Below are positions 24,310 through 32,972 of a stretch of DNA of 55,275 nucleotides, in pieces. The notes under the pieces are model-generated. The model saw nothing but the letters and a program-made list of their open reading frames with translations, ran no database searches and was not told where the DNA came from. Source of the DNA: Fusicatenibacter sp. (GTDB lineage Bacteria > Bacillota > Clostridia > Lachnospirales > Lachnospiraceae); NCBI GenBank assembly GCA_022766945.1, contig JALEOU010000007.1:1-55275 (forward strand), written 5' to 3'. How positions within the stretch are numbered: the stretch's first letter is position 1; the number at the start of each line of letters is the position of its first letter. A program made the translations under genes and the position numbers.

Positions 24310-25860
24310 ATGAAATTATCAGCTGCTTTTGTTGCAGATCGGCTGCAGCGTATTTTTAATATAGAAAAGCTTGAAGGATTTTGCGGAGACCTTTTGACAG
24401 ATCGTCCTGCAATCTGCACCAAAGAGACTGTTTTTGAAGAGGGACGTATCTACGTGGCGGACAGTGCCGTTCTCGGAGATCCGTTTACCAAACTGCCGGA
24501 TCATGCTTTTTTTCTGATCTGTCAGAATGGCACTGCTTCTTTTCATGGAAACGGATGTCTGATTTCCAAAGAAGTCCCGATGATTGATGTCTTTTCTAAG
24601 GTTCAGGAATTATTCTGGATTTTTGATGAATGGCATGCAAATCTGCTGCAGGCAAGGCTGGACGGCCGGTCAATCCAGTCACTTCTGGATTTGAGTCTTC
24701 CTGTGCTTGGCCAGCCCCTCATGGTTGTGGGGATGGATTTTACGATTATTTCCTCAGCCTCCAACGACCCGGATTTTTTTCATGAGACTGTTTTCGGTTC
24801 GTCGGAAGATACGCATGAAAGCGTAATTGCTCTCCGAAACAGTGAGCTCTATCATCAGGTGAGGGAACTGGACGGCGCTTTTTATTTTCCCTCCGATGTC
24901 ACCGGCGTTGCCTCGCTTTGCGTCAACATCAAGCGGCATGGGCAGACGAGTTATCGGCTCCTGATGCTGGAAACAGGTCAGAAAATCGATACAACTGAAG
25001 GTTTTCTGCTGGAATTTCTGGCAGATATGATCAAACACGCTTTTACTCACAATGTAGTCCAGAAATCATCTCCTGCCCAGTCTCTTCACACGGTGCTGCT
25101 TCGGACGCTGGACGACAGAACCGCAGATTATGTAGCGATCAGCCAGAAACTGGATGCATTGGGATGGTATTCGCGCCATGAGTATTGCTGCTTCTTCCTG
25201 CAGCTTTCCGATCTGGATCAGAAGAACCTGACTTCCAATTCAATCTGCGCTTATCTAGAAAACATTCTCCCAGGGTGTTCAGCTTTCTCCCATAATGGAA
25301 ATATTGTGGTATTTGTAAATCTGACACTGGCGGAGTTTACGCTGGAAACACTGATGGAGCGTATTGTCCATTTTGTGGAAGAGAGCTCATTAAATGCCGG
25401 GTTTTCGCGCAGCATGAGCGGTCATATGAATCTGCGCCGTCAGTATATTCAGGCTAAGATTGCCCTGCAGATGGGCACCAGAAAATATCCGGACAAACGG
25501 ATGCATCCCTTTAATGATATTTCCTTTGATTATATCCTCGAACAGGCCACAAAAAGGCTTCCGGGCTATATGATCAGCCACGAAAGCCTTCTGAGACTCA
25601 AAGAACACGATGCTTCCACAGGAAGCGAATATATCCCGACACTGCGGCGCTACCTGGATAATCACTGCAATGTGGTTCAGACCGCCAGGGATCTGTTTAT
25701 CCACCGAAGTACCCTTTTATACCGGTTGGAAAAAATCAGGGAACTGCTCCATTCCGATCTCTCCGATCCGGATGAAATCCTGTATCTGATGCTCTCCTTC
25801 CGTTTTATCGATATGGAGGAGGCAAAACACCTCCCTGGTCAATCCATCCTGCAGCCGTAA
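24310..25860 (+). CDS. PucR/CdaR-type transcriptional regulator
   Basis: 516 residues. The C-terminal about 60 residues are the PucR helix-turn-helix (TLRRYLDNHCNVVQTARDLF then IHRSTLLYRLEKIRELL), preceded by a GGDEF-like middle region typical of CdaR proteins (residues about 250-400). The N-terminal 240 residues are not the classical PucR sensor and I do not recognise a ligand domain. Relatives control purine catabolism or sugar-acid use. No likely target operon is next to it. The start has GGGAGG upstream. Its last 22 nt overlap the 3' end of the convergent alarmone synthetase gene, so the two transcripts must be antisense at their ends. Confidence 0.88.
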   Translation: MKLSAAFVADRLQRIFNIEKLEGFCGDLLTDRPAICTKETVFEEGRIYVADSAVLGDPFTKLPDHAFFLICQNGTASFHGNGCLISKEVPMIDVFSKVQELFWIFDEWHANLLQARLDGRSIQSLLDLSLPVLGQPLMVVGMDFTIISSASNDPDFFHETVFGSSEDTHESVIALRNSELYHQVRELDGAFYFPSDVTGVASLCVNIKRHGQTSYRLLMLETGQKIDTTEGFLLEFLADMIKHAFTHNVVQKSSPAQSLHTVLLRTLDDRTADYVAISQKLDALGWYSRHEYCCFFLQLSDLDQKNLTSNSICAYLENILPGCSAFSHNGNIVVFVNLTLAEFTLETLMERIVHFVEESSLNAGFSRSMSGHMNLRRQYIQAKIALQMGTRKYPDKRMHPFNDISFDYILEQATKRLPGYMISHESLLRLKEHDASTGSEYIPTLRRYLDNHCNVVQTARDLFIHRSTLLYRLEKIRELLHSDLSDPDEILYLMLSFRFIDMEEAKHLPGQSILQP

Positions 25861-26519
25861 CCTTCATCGCCTTCAATCTGTTCGAGGATTCCCTGCATTT
25901 TGACATCAATACCGCAGATGGTCTCGGCGCATTCCCGGAGCTCTGCCGCTACCATCTCCGCATTTTTCAGATCCTTTTTATAGCGCAGTTTGTGATCCAG
26001 ACTGGCCCAGAAATCCATGGCAATGGTTCGAAACTGGATCTCAACCTTGCGCATTTTTTTCCCGGAAGAAAGAAAGATTGGTACCTCCACAATCAAATGA
26101 AGACTGCGGTAACCGTTTTGTTTCGGATTCTGAATATAGTCTTTTCTTTCCAGAAGCACGACATCATCCTGCTGCAGTAATAAATCCGCAAGCGTATAGA
26201 TATCTTTCTGGAATGAACAGATCACACGCACTCCGGCAATATCAGAAAGCTTCTCCTCCAGATTCCCGATGGTAATATCGTATCCCCGTCTCTGCATTTT
26301 TTCCAGAATACTGCTGGGTGATTTGATTCTGGTTTTAATGGTTTCAAACGGGTTCCGATTATACACCTGTGCAAATTCCAGATTCAGGTTTCTAAGCTTC
26401 GTCGCAATCTCTTCCATCGCACAGTGATATTCCATCATCAGCCGCAGGAACGGTTGTGTAATGCTCTGAAGCTCCTCCAGTTTCTCCAGTTCCACCTCTA
26501 GTTCTTTCTTTTCGATCAT
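25839..26519 (-). CDS. Small alarmone (ppGpp) synthetase
   Basis: 226 residues of the RelA/SpoT synthetase fold without the hydrolase or regulatory domains (RelP/RelQ/YjbM size). Motifs: RIKSPSSILEK for ATP binding, DIAGVRVIC with the catalytic aspartate, PKQNGYRSLH for GTP/ribose contact, VEIQFRT and FWASLDHKLRYK. It transfers pyrophosphate from ATP to GDP or GTP to make (p)ppGpp. It is the last gene of an apparent ZIP transporter-PAP2-synthetase operon (45-nt gap to the PAP2 gene), which hints at control by metal or envelope state. Its 3' end overlaps the PucR-type gene on the other strand. Confidence 0.92.
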   Translation of the reverse strand: MIEKKELEVELEKLEELQSITQPFLRLMMEYHCAMEEIATKLRNLNLEFAQVYNRNPFETIKTRIKSPSSILEKMQRRGYDITIGNLEEKLSDIAGVRVICSFQKDIYTLADLLLQQDDVVLLERKDYIQNPKQNGYRSLHLIVEVPIFLSSGKKMRKVEIQFRTIAMDFWASLDHKLRYKKDLKNAEMVAAELRECAETICGIDVKMQGILEQIEGDEGYGCRMD

Positions 26520-26564
26520 TTTTCCTTTTCTTCCTTCTGTCCAATTCTGCTGTTTTCGTACGAT

Positions 26565-27137
26565 TCAGCGAAAAATATCTCTTTTCTTAAAGTATCTGCC
26601 CTTATTCCTTTTCTTTTTTTCGGATGCTCTGTATTTCCCCGCCTTCTCCGTTATCGCGCGTGCCAGATAAGCGCACAGAAGGCCTGTCAGAATTCCTCCC
26701 AGTACATCGGTAGGAAAATGGACAAACAAATACAGTCTGGAAAATGCAATCAGCGATGCCACAATCAGTGCAGCACTCCCCTCTCTTCTGTGATAGAAAA
26801 ACAGGCCCGCTGCAGCCGCAAAAGAAGCCGCAGAATGCCCGGAAGGGAAAGAATAATCTGTCGGCATATCCAGCAGCAGTTTCACGGTCGGATCAATCCA
26901 GCAGGGTCTCTCCCTGGCTACCAGCGGTTTTAACGCCAGATTACAGATACACAGATCCAGAATCAAAGCCAGCGCCATTACAATTCCGCTTTTCCGATAT
27001 CTGGGAATGCACAAAAGCAGTATCGTCAGCACGATCCAAAACCATCCTGCATTTCCAAGGAAAGATATCCCCGTCATCAGACCATCCAGGAATCCATTGT
27101 GCAGTTCCTGAAGCCGATACAATATCCAAAAATCCAT
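26565..27137 (-). CDS. PAP2-family membrane phosphatase
   Basis: 190 residues from the ATG at 27137 (GGGGTGA upstream). All three PAP2 motifs are intact: KPLVARERP, PSGHSAAS and SRLYLFVHFPTDVLGG with the nucleophilic histidine. Five to six membrane helices, with a basic C-terminal tail (KKKRNKGRYFKKRD). Family members remove phosphate from undecaprenyl pyrophosphate or lipid phosphates on the outer face of the membrane; length and motifs suit the BcrC/YbjG-like group. It begins 4 nt after the stop of the ZIP transporter gene, so the two are coupled. Confidence 0.92.
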   Translation of the reverse strand: MDFWILYRLQELHNGFLDGLMTGISFLGNAGWFWIVLTILLLCIPRYRKSGIVMALALILDLCICNLALKPLVARERPCWIDPTVKLLLDMPTDYSFPSGHSAASFAAAAGLFFYHRREGSAALIVASLIAFSRLYLFVHFPTDVLGGILTGLLCAYLARAITEKAGKYRASEKKKRNKGRYFKKRDIFR

Positions 27138-27141
27138 GGTT

Positions 27142-27921
27142 TCACCCCAAAGCAACATCTAAGATCATCATCAGCGTAAATCCAAGGGCAAATGCGATCG
27201 TGCCGATATGCGAATGCTCTCCTTCCACCGCTTCCGGCACCAGCTCTTCCACAACAACATAAATCATTGCCCCGGCTGCAAAAGACAACAAAAACGGTAG
27301 CACCGGCACCAGCCATTTTGCAAGAAGTATCGTCAGCAGCGCTCCCAGCGGTTCCACCAGACCTGAAGACATGCCATACAAAAATGCCCGTTTTCTCGTA
27401 GCCCCGGATGCCACCAGAGGCATCGAAACAATGGCACCTTCCGGGAAATTCTGTATCGCAATACCGATCGCCAGCGCAAATGCCCCGGATAGTGTTATGA
27501 GCGCATCGTCTGAGAGCATCCCGGCAAACACCACACCCACTGCCATTCCTTCCGGAATATTGTGCAGTGTGACTGCCAGAATCAGCATCGTCGTGTTTTT
27601 GATTTTTGCGCGATGTCCTTCCGGTTTTGTACTGTTCGGATGCAGATGCGGAATCAAATGATCCAGAAGCAGAAGGAACGCAATTCCTGCCAGAAAGCCG
27701 CAGGCTGCCGGAGCAAATGCCAGCTTTCCAAGGCCGGATGCCCTCTCCATCGCCGGAATCAGAAGCGACCACACCGAAGCGGCAACCATGACGCCCGCTG
27801 CGAATCCGGACAATGCCTGCCTTAAACCGGTGCTCATCTCATGCCGCATCACAAATACGCAGGCTGCCCCCAGCATAGTCCCCAAAAAGGGAATCATGAT
27901 TCCTATCAATATACTGCCCAT
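27142..27921 (-). CDS. ZIP-family divalent metal transporter
   Basis: 259 residues with eight predicted membrane helices. Transmembrane helix 4 carries HNIPEGMAVGV and helix 5 FPEGA, the paired metal-site motifs of the GufA/ZupT branch, and the central cytosolic loop is short and basic with HLHP. It should import zinc or related divalent metals. It heads the cluster with the PAP2 phosphatase and alarmone synthetase. A promoter was not clear in 27922..28014. It could also be continued from the yitT-type gene upstream on the same strand, 94 nt away. Confidence 0.93.
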   Translation of the reverse strand: MGSILIGIMIPFLGTMLGAACVFVMRHEMSTGLRQALSGFAAGVMVAASVWSLLIPAMERASGLGKLAFAPAACGFLAGIAFLLLLDHLIPHLHPNSTKPEGHRAKIKNTTMLILAVTLHNIPEGMAVGVVFAGMLSDDALITLSGAFALAIGIAIQNFPEGAIVSMPLVASGATRKRAFLYGMSSGLVEPLGALLTILLAKWLVPVLPFLLSFAAGAMIYVVVEELVPEAVEGEHSHIGTIAFALGFTLMMILDVALG

Positions 27922-28014
27922 TTTTTATCTCCCTCAGAAAATCTTCTGTATTTTATTCTTATGCACATTTTTCTCATCTGTGAAACTTTCGAATGTTTTA
28001 AACGGTTCCCCTGA

Positions 28015-28869
28015 TCAGGAATAAAATCCATGGAATCCTTTTCCGATGATCTCACTGCTGTTCGTAATCATAATAAAGGATCCCGGCGCCTCTTTTTTGA
28101 TAAAGTTACGCAGGATGACCGCCTGATGTCTGGAAACCACAGAGAGAATCACGTATTTTTTCATTCCGGTATAAGCACCTTCCGCTGGTGTCACTGTCGC
28201 CGAACGGTTCAATTCCACATGAATATAGTCACAGATCAGTTCCGGTGAATCTGTAATAATCGTAAAAAATTTGCACAGGTTGATATTTTCAATCACACCG
28301 TCGATCACCAGAGATTTTGCCATCAGACCGCAGAAAGAGTACAGACCGGTCTTTACGTCAAAGACCAGGAAAGCAGAAATACAGACTGCCAGATCCACGA
28401 TAAACAGCCCAACCCCGATATCCACACTGGTATATTTTCGCAGGATCATGGCGATAATATCCGTTCCGCCGCTCGAAGCATCCATGTTGAACAGCAATGC
28501 TGTCGCGCAGGAAGGCAGCACAACCGCAAAGACCAGTTCCAGCATGGGCTGATCCGTCAGCGGACCACTCATAGGAAAGAAATATTCCATAGCTGAGAGT
28601 CCTACCGAAGAGAGGAGACTGACATAAACGGTTTTCGTACCAAAACGCCTGCCAAGGAACAAGAATCCCAGAATCACAAGACCCATATTGATCGCCAGGT
28701 TGAACTGACCGGCGCTTAGTGAAAACATCCGATCCAGAACAATCGCAAGACCGGAAACGCCTCCAAAAGAGAAATTATTCGGGAATTTGAACATATAAAT
28801 TCCCACGTCAAGTATGACTGTCGCCACGGTAAGCGCAGTATATTCCTTCACCACTTTCCCAATATTCAT
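28015..28869 (-). CDS. YitT-family membrane protein with DUF2179 domain
   Basis: 284 residues from the ATG at 28869, chosen because GAGGGGG lies 9 nt upstream; a TTG six codons earlier sits inside that site. Five or six membrane helices (residues about 10-180), including the family NFSFGGVSGLAIVL and SSGGTDIIAMIL segments, are followed by a soluble DUF2179 domain (YTGMKKYVILSVVSRHQ... FIMITNSSEIIGKGF). The biochemical role of the family is unknown. It follows the NAD(P)-binding protein gene by 34 nt on the same strand, so the two are likely cotranscribed. Confidence 0.9.
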   Translation of the reverse strand: MNIGKVVKEYTALTVATVILDVGIYMFKFPNNFSFGGVSGLAIVLDRMFSLSAGQFNLAINMGLVILGFLFLGRRFGTKTVYVSLLSSVGLSAMEYFFPMSGPLTDQPMLELVFAVVLPSCATALLFNMDASSGGTDIIAMILRKYTSVDIGVGLFIVDLAVCISAFLVFDVKTGLYSFCGLMAKSLVIDGVIENINLCKFFTIITDSPELICDYIHVELNRSATVTPAEGAYTGMKKYVILSVVSRHQAVILRNFIKKEAPGSFIMITNSSEIIGKGFHGFYS

Positions 28870-28903
28870 TTGTTTTTTCCCCCTCAATCTTTTGTTTCAC
28901 TTG

Positions 28904-29548
28904 TTACCTGTTAAAAACCATCGGCATCTTCCGACAGTATTTTCCCTGATCTGCTGCAGCATCATAGAGGAAATCGGCAAGCTGGGCTTCCGAGATTCCT
29001 CCCCGGCAGTCACTGCCGTCCAGAGAAATTTTCAGGCTTCCATTCCTTCCTTTCTGTCCCGAAGGAAGCACTCTCACGAGTGTCCAGTTCAAACGGGAGT
29101 GCGAAAGTACCTGCCCCATCTTCTGCATATCATTATAGATCCCAGGCCATAACACCTGCATAATTCTGCCTGTCAGGCGAAGATACGAATTATTGCAGTC
29201 TCCGAATGCATGAATACAGAAATGACCCACCGTCACAAATCTTGTTTTTCCCAACTGTTCCATCGCCGAGATAATCATTGCATTCCCGTCTGCTGTCGGT
29301 GTCCCGCCGTCCATCCGGTGACCTCCATGGCTCGGTACCAACACGCTGATGACCGTATCTGCCTCCAAAAGCGCCTCCAGGATCCTGTCGCGATCCGTCA
29401 TGCTTCCTTCTATCACAGTCAGATTCTTTCTCGGCCATACCGCCCGCGCATCCGGCATATAAACCGTAACCTGATCTCCATGTGCCAATGCGACATTCGT
29501 TACTGCCTGGCCTAAAGCTCCCCCAAAACTGAATATCGTAATTTTCAT
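28904..29548 (-). CDS. NAD(P)-binding Rossmann protein, atypical short-chain/NmrA-like
   Basis: 214 residues from the ATG at 29548 (AAGGAG 9 nt upstream; the ATG two codons earlier is too close). It begins MKITIFSFGGALGQAV, a nucleotide-binding turn, with VIEGSMTDRDRI and the ISVLVPS strand typical of the YwnB/NmrA-like NAD(P)H-binding group, and LNWTLVRVLPS later. These proteins are reductases or redox sensors; no substrate can be read here. It precedes the yitT-type gene and is divergent from the amidase gene. Confidence 0.75.
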   Translation of the reverse strand: MKITIFSFGGALGQAVTNVALAHGDQVTVYMPDARAVWPRKNLTVIEGSMTDRDRILEALLEADTVISVLVPSHGGHRMDGGTPTADGNAMIISAMEQLGKTRFVTVGHFCIHAFGDCNNSYLRLTGRIMQVLWPGIYNDMQKMGQVLSHSRLNWTLVRVLPSGQKGRNGSLKISLDGSDCRGGISEAQLADFLYDAAADQGKYCRKMPMVFNR

Positions 29549-29574
29549 GGTCATTCACTCCTTAAATCTAACTT

Positions 29575-29604
29575 ATTCTATCACAGACCATGTACAGGAA
29601 ACAA
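29575..29604 (-). promoter_or_regulatory. Probable promoter for the Rossmann protein gene
   Basis: On the - strand TTGTTT, 18-nt spacer, TAGAAT (29580..29575), 27 nt before the start. Confidence 0.5.
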
Positions 29605-29691
29605 TTAAATAAGCGTAAATTTTTTCTCCGGTGCACATCCCGGCCGGTTCTGTCATACTTTAGCTAGAAGCATATTCTCATGGAGCAAACT

Positions 29692-30525
29692 ATGGCATAT
29701 ACAATTGTAATCGATGCCGGACACGGAGGTGCTGATCCCGGAGCCACCTATCAGGGACGGCAGGAAAAGGACGACAACCTCGCTCTCGCTCTCGCAGTCG
29801 GACATCTGCTGGAGCAAAACGGCGTCCATGTGCTTTATACCAGAACGACGGATGTCTACCAGACTCCTTTTGAAAAAGCTCAGATTGCCAATCAGGCAGA
29901 CGGTGATTTTTTCCTATCTTTTCACCGCAATTCTTCCGAAGAGCCAAATCAGTACAGCGGCGTGGAAACTCTGATTTATGACCCTTCCGGTCTGAAGCAG
30001 ACAATGGCACAAAATATAAACGGAGCACTCTCCTCCTTAGGCTTTCAGGATCTTGGAGTCAAGGCCAGACCCGGACTGGTAGTACTGCGCCGTACAAAAT
30101 CACCGGCGCTTCTGGTGGAAACCGGTTTTCTAAATACAGACGCAGACAACCAGCTTTATGACGAAAAACAGTCCGAAATCGCAAAAGCGATTGCGGATGC
30201 CATTCTTGGCACACTGGATCTTGAAACCATCGAAAAAGCTCCTGCTGCCGCTTCCATCGCTTCTGCCCCGCTCACAGCCCGGACCGAAAAAGATATGGCA
30301 GATTCCGCAGAAACCTTTTATCGGGTACAGACAGGACTCTTCCGTGTCCGCCAGAATGCCGACCGTCTTCTCTACGAGCTGCTGGATAAAGGATATCCCG
30401 CCTTTATTCTTCACGAGGACGGTTTTTATAAAGTGCAGGTAGGTGCATTCCGCCAGCTAAAGAACGCTATTCTTATGGAACAGCGGCTGCGAAAAGACGG
30501 CTATGCCACTTTCATCACTACCTGA
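29692..30525 (+). CDS. N-acetylmuramoyl-L-alanine amidase with SPOR domain
   Basis: 277 residues from the ATG at 29692, favoured because GGAG lies 6 nt upstream; an ATG at 29680 is possible. Residues 1-175 are an Amidase_3 domain: IDAGHGGADPGA with the first zinc histidine, LSFHRNS with the second, and LLVETGFLNTDADN with the catalytic glutamate. Residues about 205-277 are a SPOR domain (YRVQTGLF and YKVQVGAFR repeats), which binds peptidoglycan strands lacking stem peptides. It would cut stem peptides from glycan at division or sporulation sites. No signal peptide or membrane helix is visible although the substrate is outside the cell. Confidence 0.92.
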   Translation: MAYTIVIDAGHGGADPGATYQGRQEKDDNLALALAVGHLLEQNGVHVLYTRTTDVYQTPFEKAQIANQADGDFFLSFHRNSSEEPNQYSGVETLIYDPSGLKQTMAQNINGALSSLGFQDLGVKARPGLVVLRRTKSPALLVETGFLNTDADNQLYDEKQSEIAKAIADAILGTLDLETIEKAPAAASIASAPLTARTEKDMADSAETFYRVQTGLFRVRQNADRLLYELLDKGYPAFILHEDGFYKVQVGAFRQLKNAILMEQRLRKDGYATFITT

Positions 30526-30540
30526 GAGATCCGTTCTGTA

Positions 30541-30579
30541 AAAGCCCGGGAACCGCCATTTTCGTTCCCCGGGCTTTTT
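30541..30579. terminator. Bidirectional terminator between amidase and pcrA
   Basis: AAAGCCCGGGAAC (30541..30553) pairs with GTTCCCCGGGCTTT (30564..) with one bulge and is followed by T5 forward and, on the other strand, TTT. It lies between the convergent gene ends. Confidence 0.85.
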
Positions 30580-30590
30580 CTCTCCGGGTG

Positions 30591-32831
30591 TCACACTTTT
30601 TGCAGTTTTGCAAAGGAGGCAAACATTTTTTTCACTCCCACTTTGTCAAACAGAACGGTGACTTCATAGTCGCGTCCGCCATCCACGATATCTTTAACGA
30701 TACCGATGCCGAACTTGGCATGGCGCACCGTATCCCCGATGCCGTAATCCAGTGCAGCAACTTTGTTCGGTGAAAAGGTTTTACTCTGCTGGGGCTTCGC
30801 ATAGAATGCCTGTTTCACTGCCGCATACAGATTTCCTTTTGACGGAATCTCCATCTGATCCATTCTTCCTGTACCTGCCACAGCATTCGTCTGCATTCCT
30901 GTCCTTCCGAGATCAATCAGCTCTCTTGGAATCTCCCGCACAAATCTGGAAGTCTTGCAGTACTGTACTTCGCCGCGCACCATACGCGATGAAGCACCCG
31001 TCAGCGTCAGGTGCTTCATCGCACGGGTGATTCCCACATAACACAGTCTACGCTCTTCCTCCAGTTCAGACGGATCATCCCCCGTAATCGTCAGATAACT
31101 TGGAAATGTTCCATCCTCCATCCCAGCCAGATACACACACGGAAATTCCAGACCCTTGGCACTGTGCAGCGTCATCAGCAATACATAATCACTGTTCTCA
31201 TCAACCGTATCAATATCCGATACCAGTGCCACTTCCTGCAGAAATCCTCCCAGGGTGGGCTGATCTGCCTGCTGCTCATAGTCCACAATCTTCGAAATCA
31301 GTTCGTCAATATTCTCAACCCTGGCCTTCGACTCATCTGTGCCGTCTGCATTCAGCTCTTCCACGTAGCCCGTCTCCTCAAGAATCTCATCCATTAGTTC
31401 ATTTACTGACAGAAATTCCGCTTTGGCTCTCAAAACCTGAATAAACGAAGTAAAGGATTTGATTCTCGTAAGCATACGTCCGATTCCCGGAATATACTCC
31501 GCCTCCAGAAGCGCATCAAAAAAGCTGATTCCCTGTTCGGATTCCCACTGCTGAACCTTCAGGATGGTGGCCGGACCGATGCCTCTCTTCGACGCGTTGA
31601 TCACCCGCAGTACAGCCAGATCATCTTCCGGATTGTCAATCACCTTCAGATAGGCCAGCAGATCCTTGATCTCCCTTCGCGCATAGAAATTGACTCCGCC
31701 CACGATTTTATAGGGAATATTGGCAATCAGAAATTTTTCCTCAAACAGACGCGACTGGGCGTTGGTGCGGTACAGCACCGCAAAATCACGGTAGCGGTTC
31801 TGAAAGGTACGCACCTTTGCCGAAATCTCACCTGCAACATACTCCGCTTCCTCAAATCCGTTCTGAAACTGACGAAAGTCAATCAGATCACCTTTCGGGT
31901 TTTCTGTCCAGAGTGTCTTCTTCTTACGTCCTTCGTTATTTGAAATCACTTCATTTGCGGCATCCAGAATATTCTGAGTGGAACGATAGTTCTGTTCCAG
32001 CTTAATCACCTTTGCATCATCAAATACCTGCTCAAAACTTAAGATATTCTCAATATTTGCACCCCGGAACCGGTAAATTGACTGATCATCGTCTCCAACC
32101 ACGCAAAGATTCCGGTATTTCGCAGCCAAAAGGCTGATAAAGCGAAACTGCACCGTATTGGTATCCTGGTACTCGTCCACCATAATATAGCGAAAACGCT
32201 CCTGATAAGACTCCAGAACATCCGGACAGCGCTCAAAAAGATGTACTGTCTCCACCAGAAGATCATCAAAATCCATCGCATTATTTTTCCGGAGCTGCTC
32301 CTGATATTCCTCATAAACTCTGGCATATTTCTGAAGTTTCCAGTCTCCCTGTGCATCACGGCTGTACTGTTCCGGAGAAATCATCTCATTTTTTGCCGCG
32401 GAAATAGCCGCCATCAGTGCACGGTCCCGATACATCTTCGGGTCCAGATCCAGCCGTTTCATGATATCCTTGATCACACTCTTCTGATCCTCTGTATCAT
32501 AAATTGTAAAATGATTCGCATATCCGATCCGCTCTGCATATCTGCGCAAAATCCGCACGCAGCTGGAATGAAACGTACTCACCCATACCTGTTCTGCTCC
32601 AAAGCCAACGATCTGATCGACTCTCTCCCTCATCTCACCGGCTGCCTTATTGGTAAATGTAATCGCCATAATGTTCCACGGTTTTACACCTTTGTCCCGG
32701 ATCAGCCCCGCAATTCGGTAGGTCAATACTCTTGTTTTCCCGGATCCCGCTCCCGCAAGGATCAGAAGCGGTCCTTCTGTATAATTCACAGCCTCCTGCT
32801 GCATCGGGTTTAATGCGGCTTCTGTATTCAT
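30591..32831 (-). CDS. pcrA: ATP-dependent DNA helicase PcrA/UvrD
   Basis: 746 residues of superfamily 1A. Motifs: Q motif LNPMQQEAV, Walker A GAGSGKTR, motif II DEYQDTN, GDDDQSIYRFRGA, QNYRST, and motif V/VI LMTLHSAKGLEFP and RRLCYVGITRA. The C-terminal about 60 residues form a Tudor-like domain (GDTVRHAKFGIGIVKDI) that in PcrA binds RNA polymerase. It unwinds DNA in repair, replication-transcription conflict and plasmid replication. The start has AGGAGAG upstream. Transcribed divergently from the DUF1836 gene with a shared palindrome between the promoters. Confidence 0.97.
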   Translation of the reverse strand: MNTEAALNPMQQEAVNYTEGPLLILAGAGSGKTRVLTYRIAGLIRDKGVKPWNIMAITFTNKAAGEMRERVDQIVGFGAEQVWVSTFHSSCVRILRRYAERIGYANHFTIYDTEDQKSVIKDIMKRLDLDPKMYRDRALMAAISAAKNEMISPEQYSRDAQGDWKLQKYARVYEEYQEQLRKNNAMDFDDLLVETVHLFERCPDVLESYQERFRYIMVDEYQDTNTVQFRFISLLAAKYRNLCVVGDDDQSIYRFRGANIENILSFEQVFDDAKVIKLEQNYRSTQNILDAANEVISNNEGRKKKTLWTENPKGDLIDFRQFQNGFEEAEYVAGEISAKVRTFQNRYRDFAVLYRTNAQSRLFEEKFLIANIPYKIVGGVNFYARREIKDLLAYLKVIDNPEDDLAVLRVINASKRGIGPATILKVQQWESEQGISFFDALLEAEYIPGIGRMLTRIKSFTSFIQVLRAKAEFLSVNELMDEILEETGYVEELNADGTDESKARVENIDELISKIVDYEQQADQPTLGGFLQEVALVSDIDTVDENSDYVLLMTLHSAKGLEFPCVYLAGMEDGTFPSYLTITGDDPSELEEERRLCYVGITRAMKHLTLTGASSRMVRGEVQYCKTSRFVREIPRELIDLGRTGMQTNAVAGTGRMDQMEIPSKGNLYAAVKQAFYAKPQQSKTFSPNKVAALDYGIGDTVRHAKFGIGIVKDIVDGGRDYEVTVLFDKVGVKKMFASFAKLQKV

Positions 32832-32869
32832 AAATAACTCTCCTATAAGCTCCGATTTTAGTCCTTTTC

Positions 32870-32898
32870 AGTATATAACAAAATGGGGAAAGATACAA
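32870..32898 (-). promoter_or_regulatory. Promoter for pcrA
   Basis: On the - strand TTGTAT (32898..32893), 17-nt spacer, TATACT (32875..32870), about 39 nt before the start codon. Confidence 0.7.
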
Positions 32899-32903
32899 CT
32901 TTT

Positions 32904-32920
32904 CGTTTTTTGAAAAAACG
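32904..32920. promoter_or_regulatory. Perfect palindrome between the pcrA and DUF1836 promoters
   Basis: CGTTTTTT-G-AAAAAACG is an 8-1-8 perfect inverted repeat that fills the 23-bp space between the two back-to-back -35 boxes (32893..32898 and 32922..32927). Its position is that of an operator able to control both genes. A regulator cannot be named; the adjacent DUF1836 protein is a candidate. Confidence 0.55.
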
Positions 32921-32921
32921 C

Positions 32922-32950
32922 TTGCTATCTGGTATTCAAAACTATATAAT
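32922..32950 (+). promoter_or_regulatory. Promoter for the DUF1836 gene
   Basis: TTGCTA, 17-nt spacer, TATAAT (32945..32950), followed 22 nt later by the ATG with GAGGTGA between. Confidence 0.75.
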
Positions 32951-32972
32951 ATGGATAGTGAGGTGATAACAG

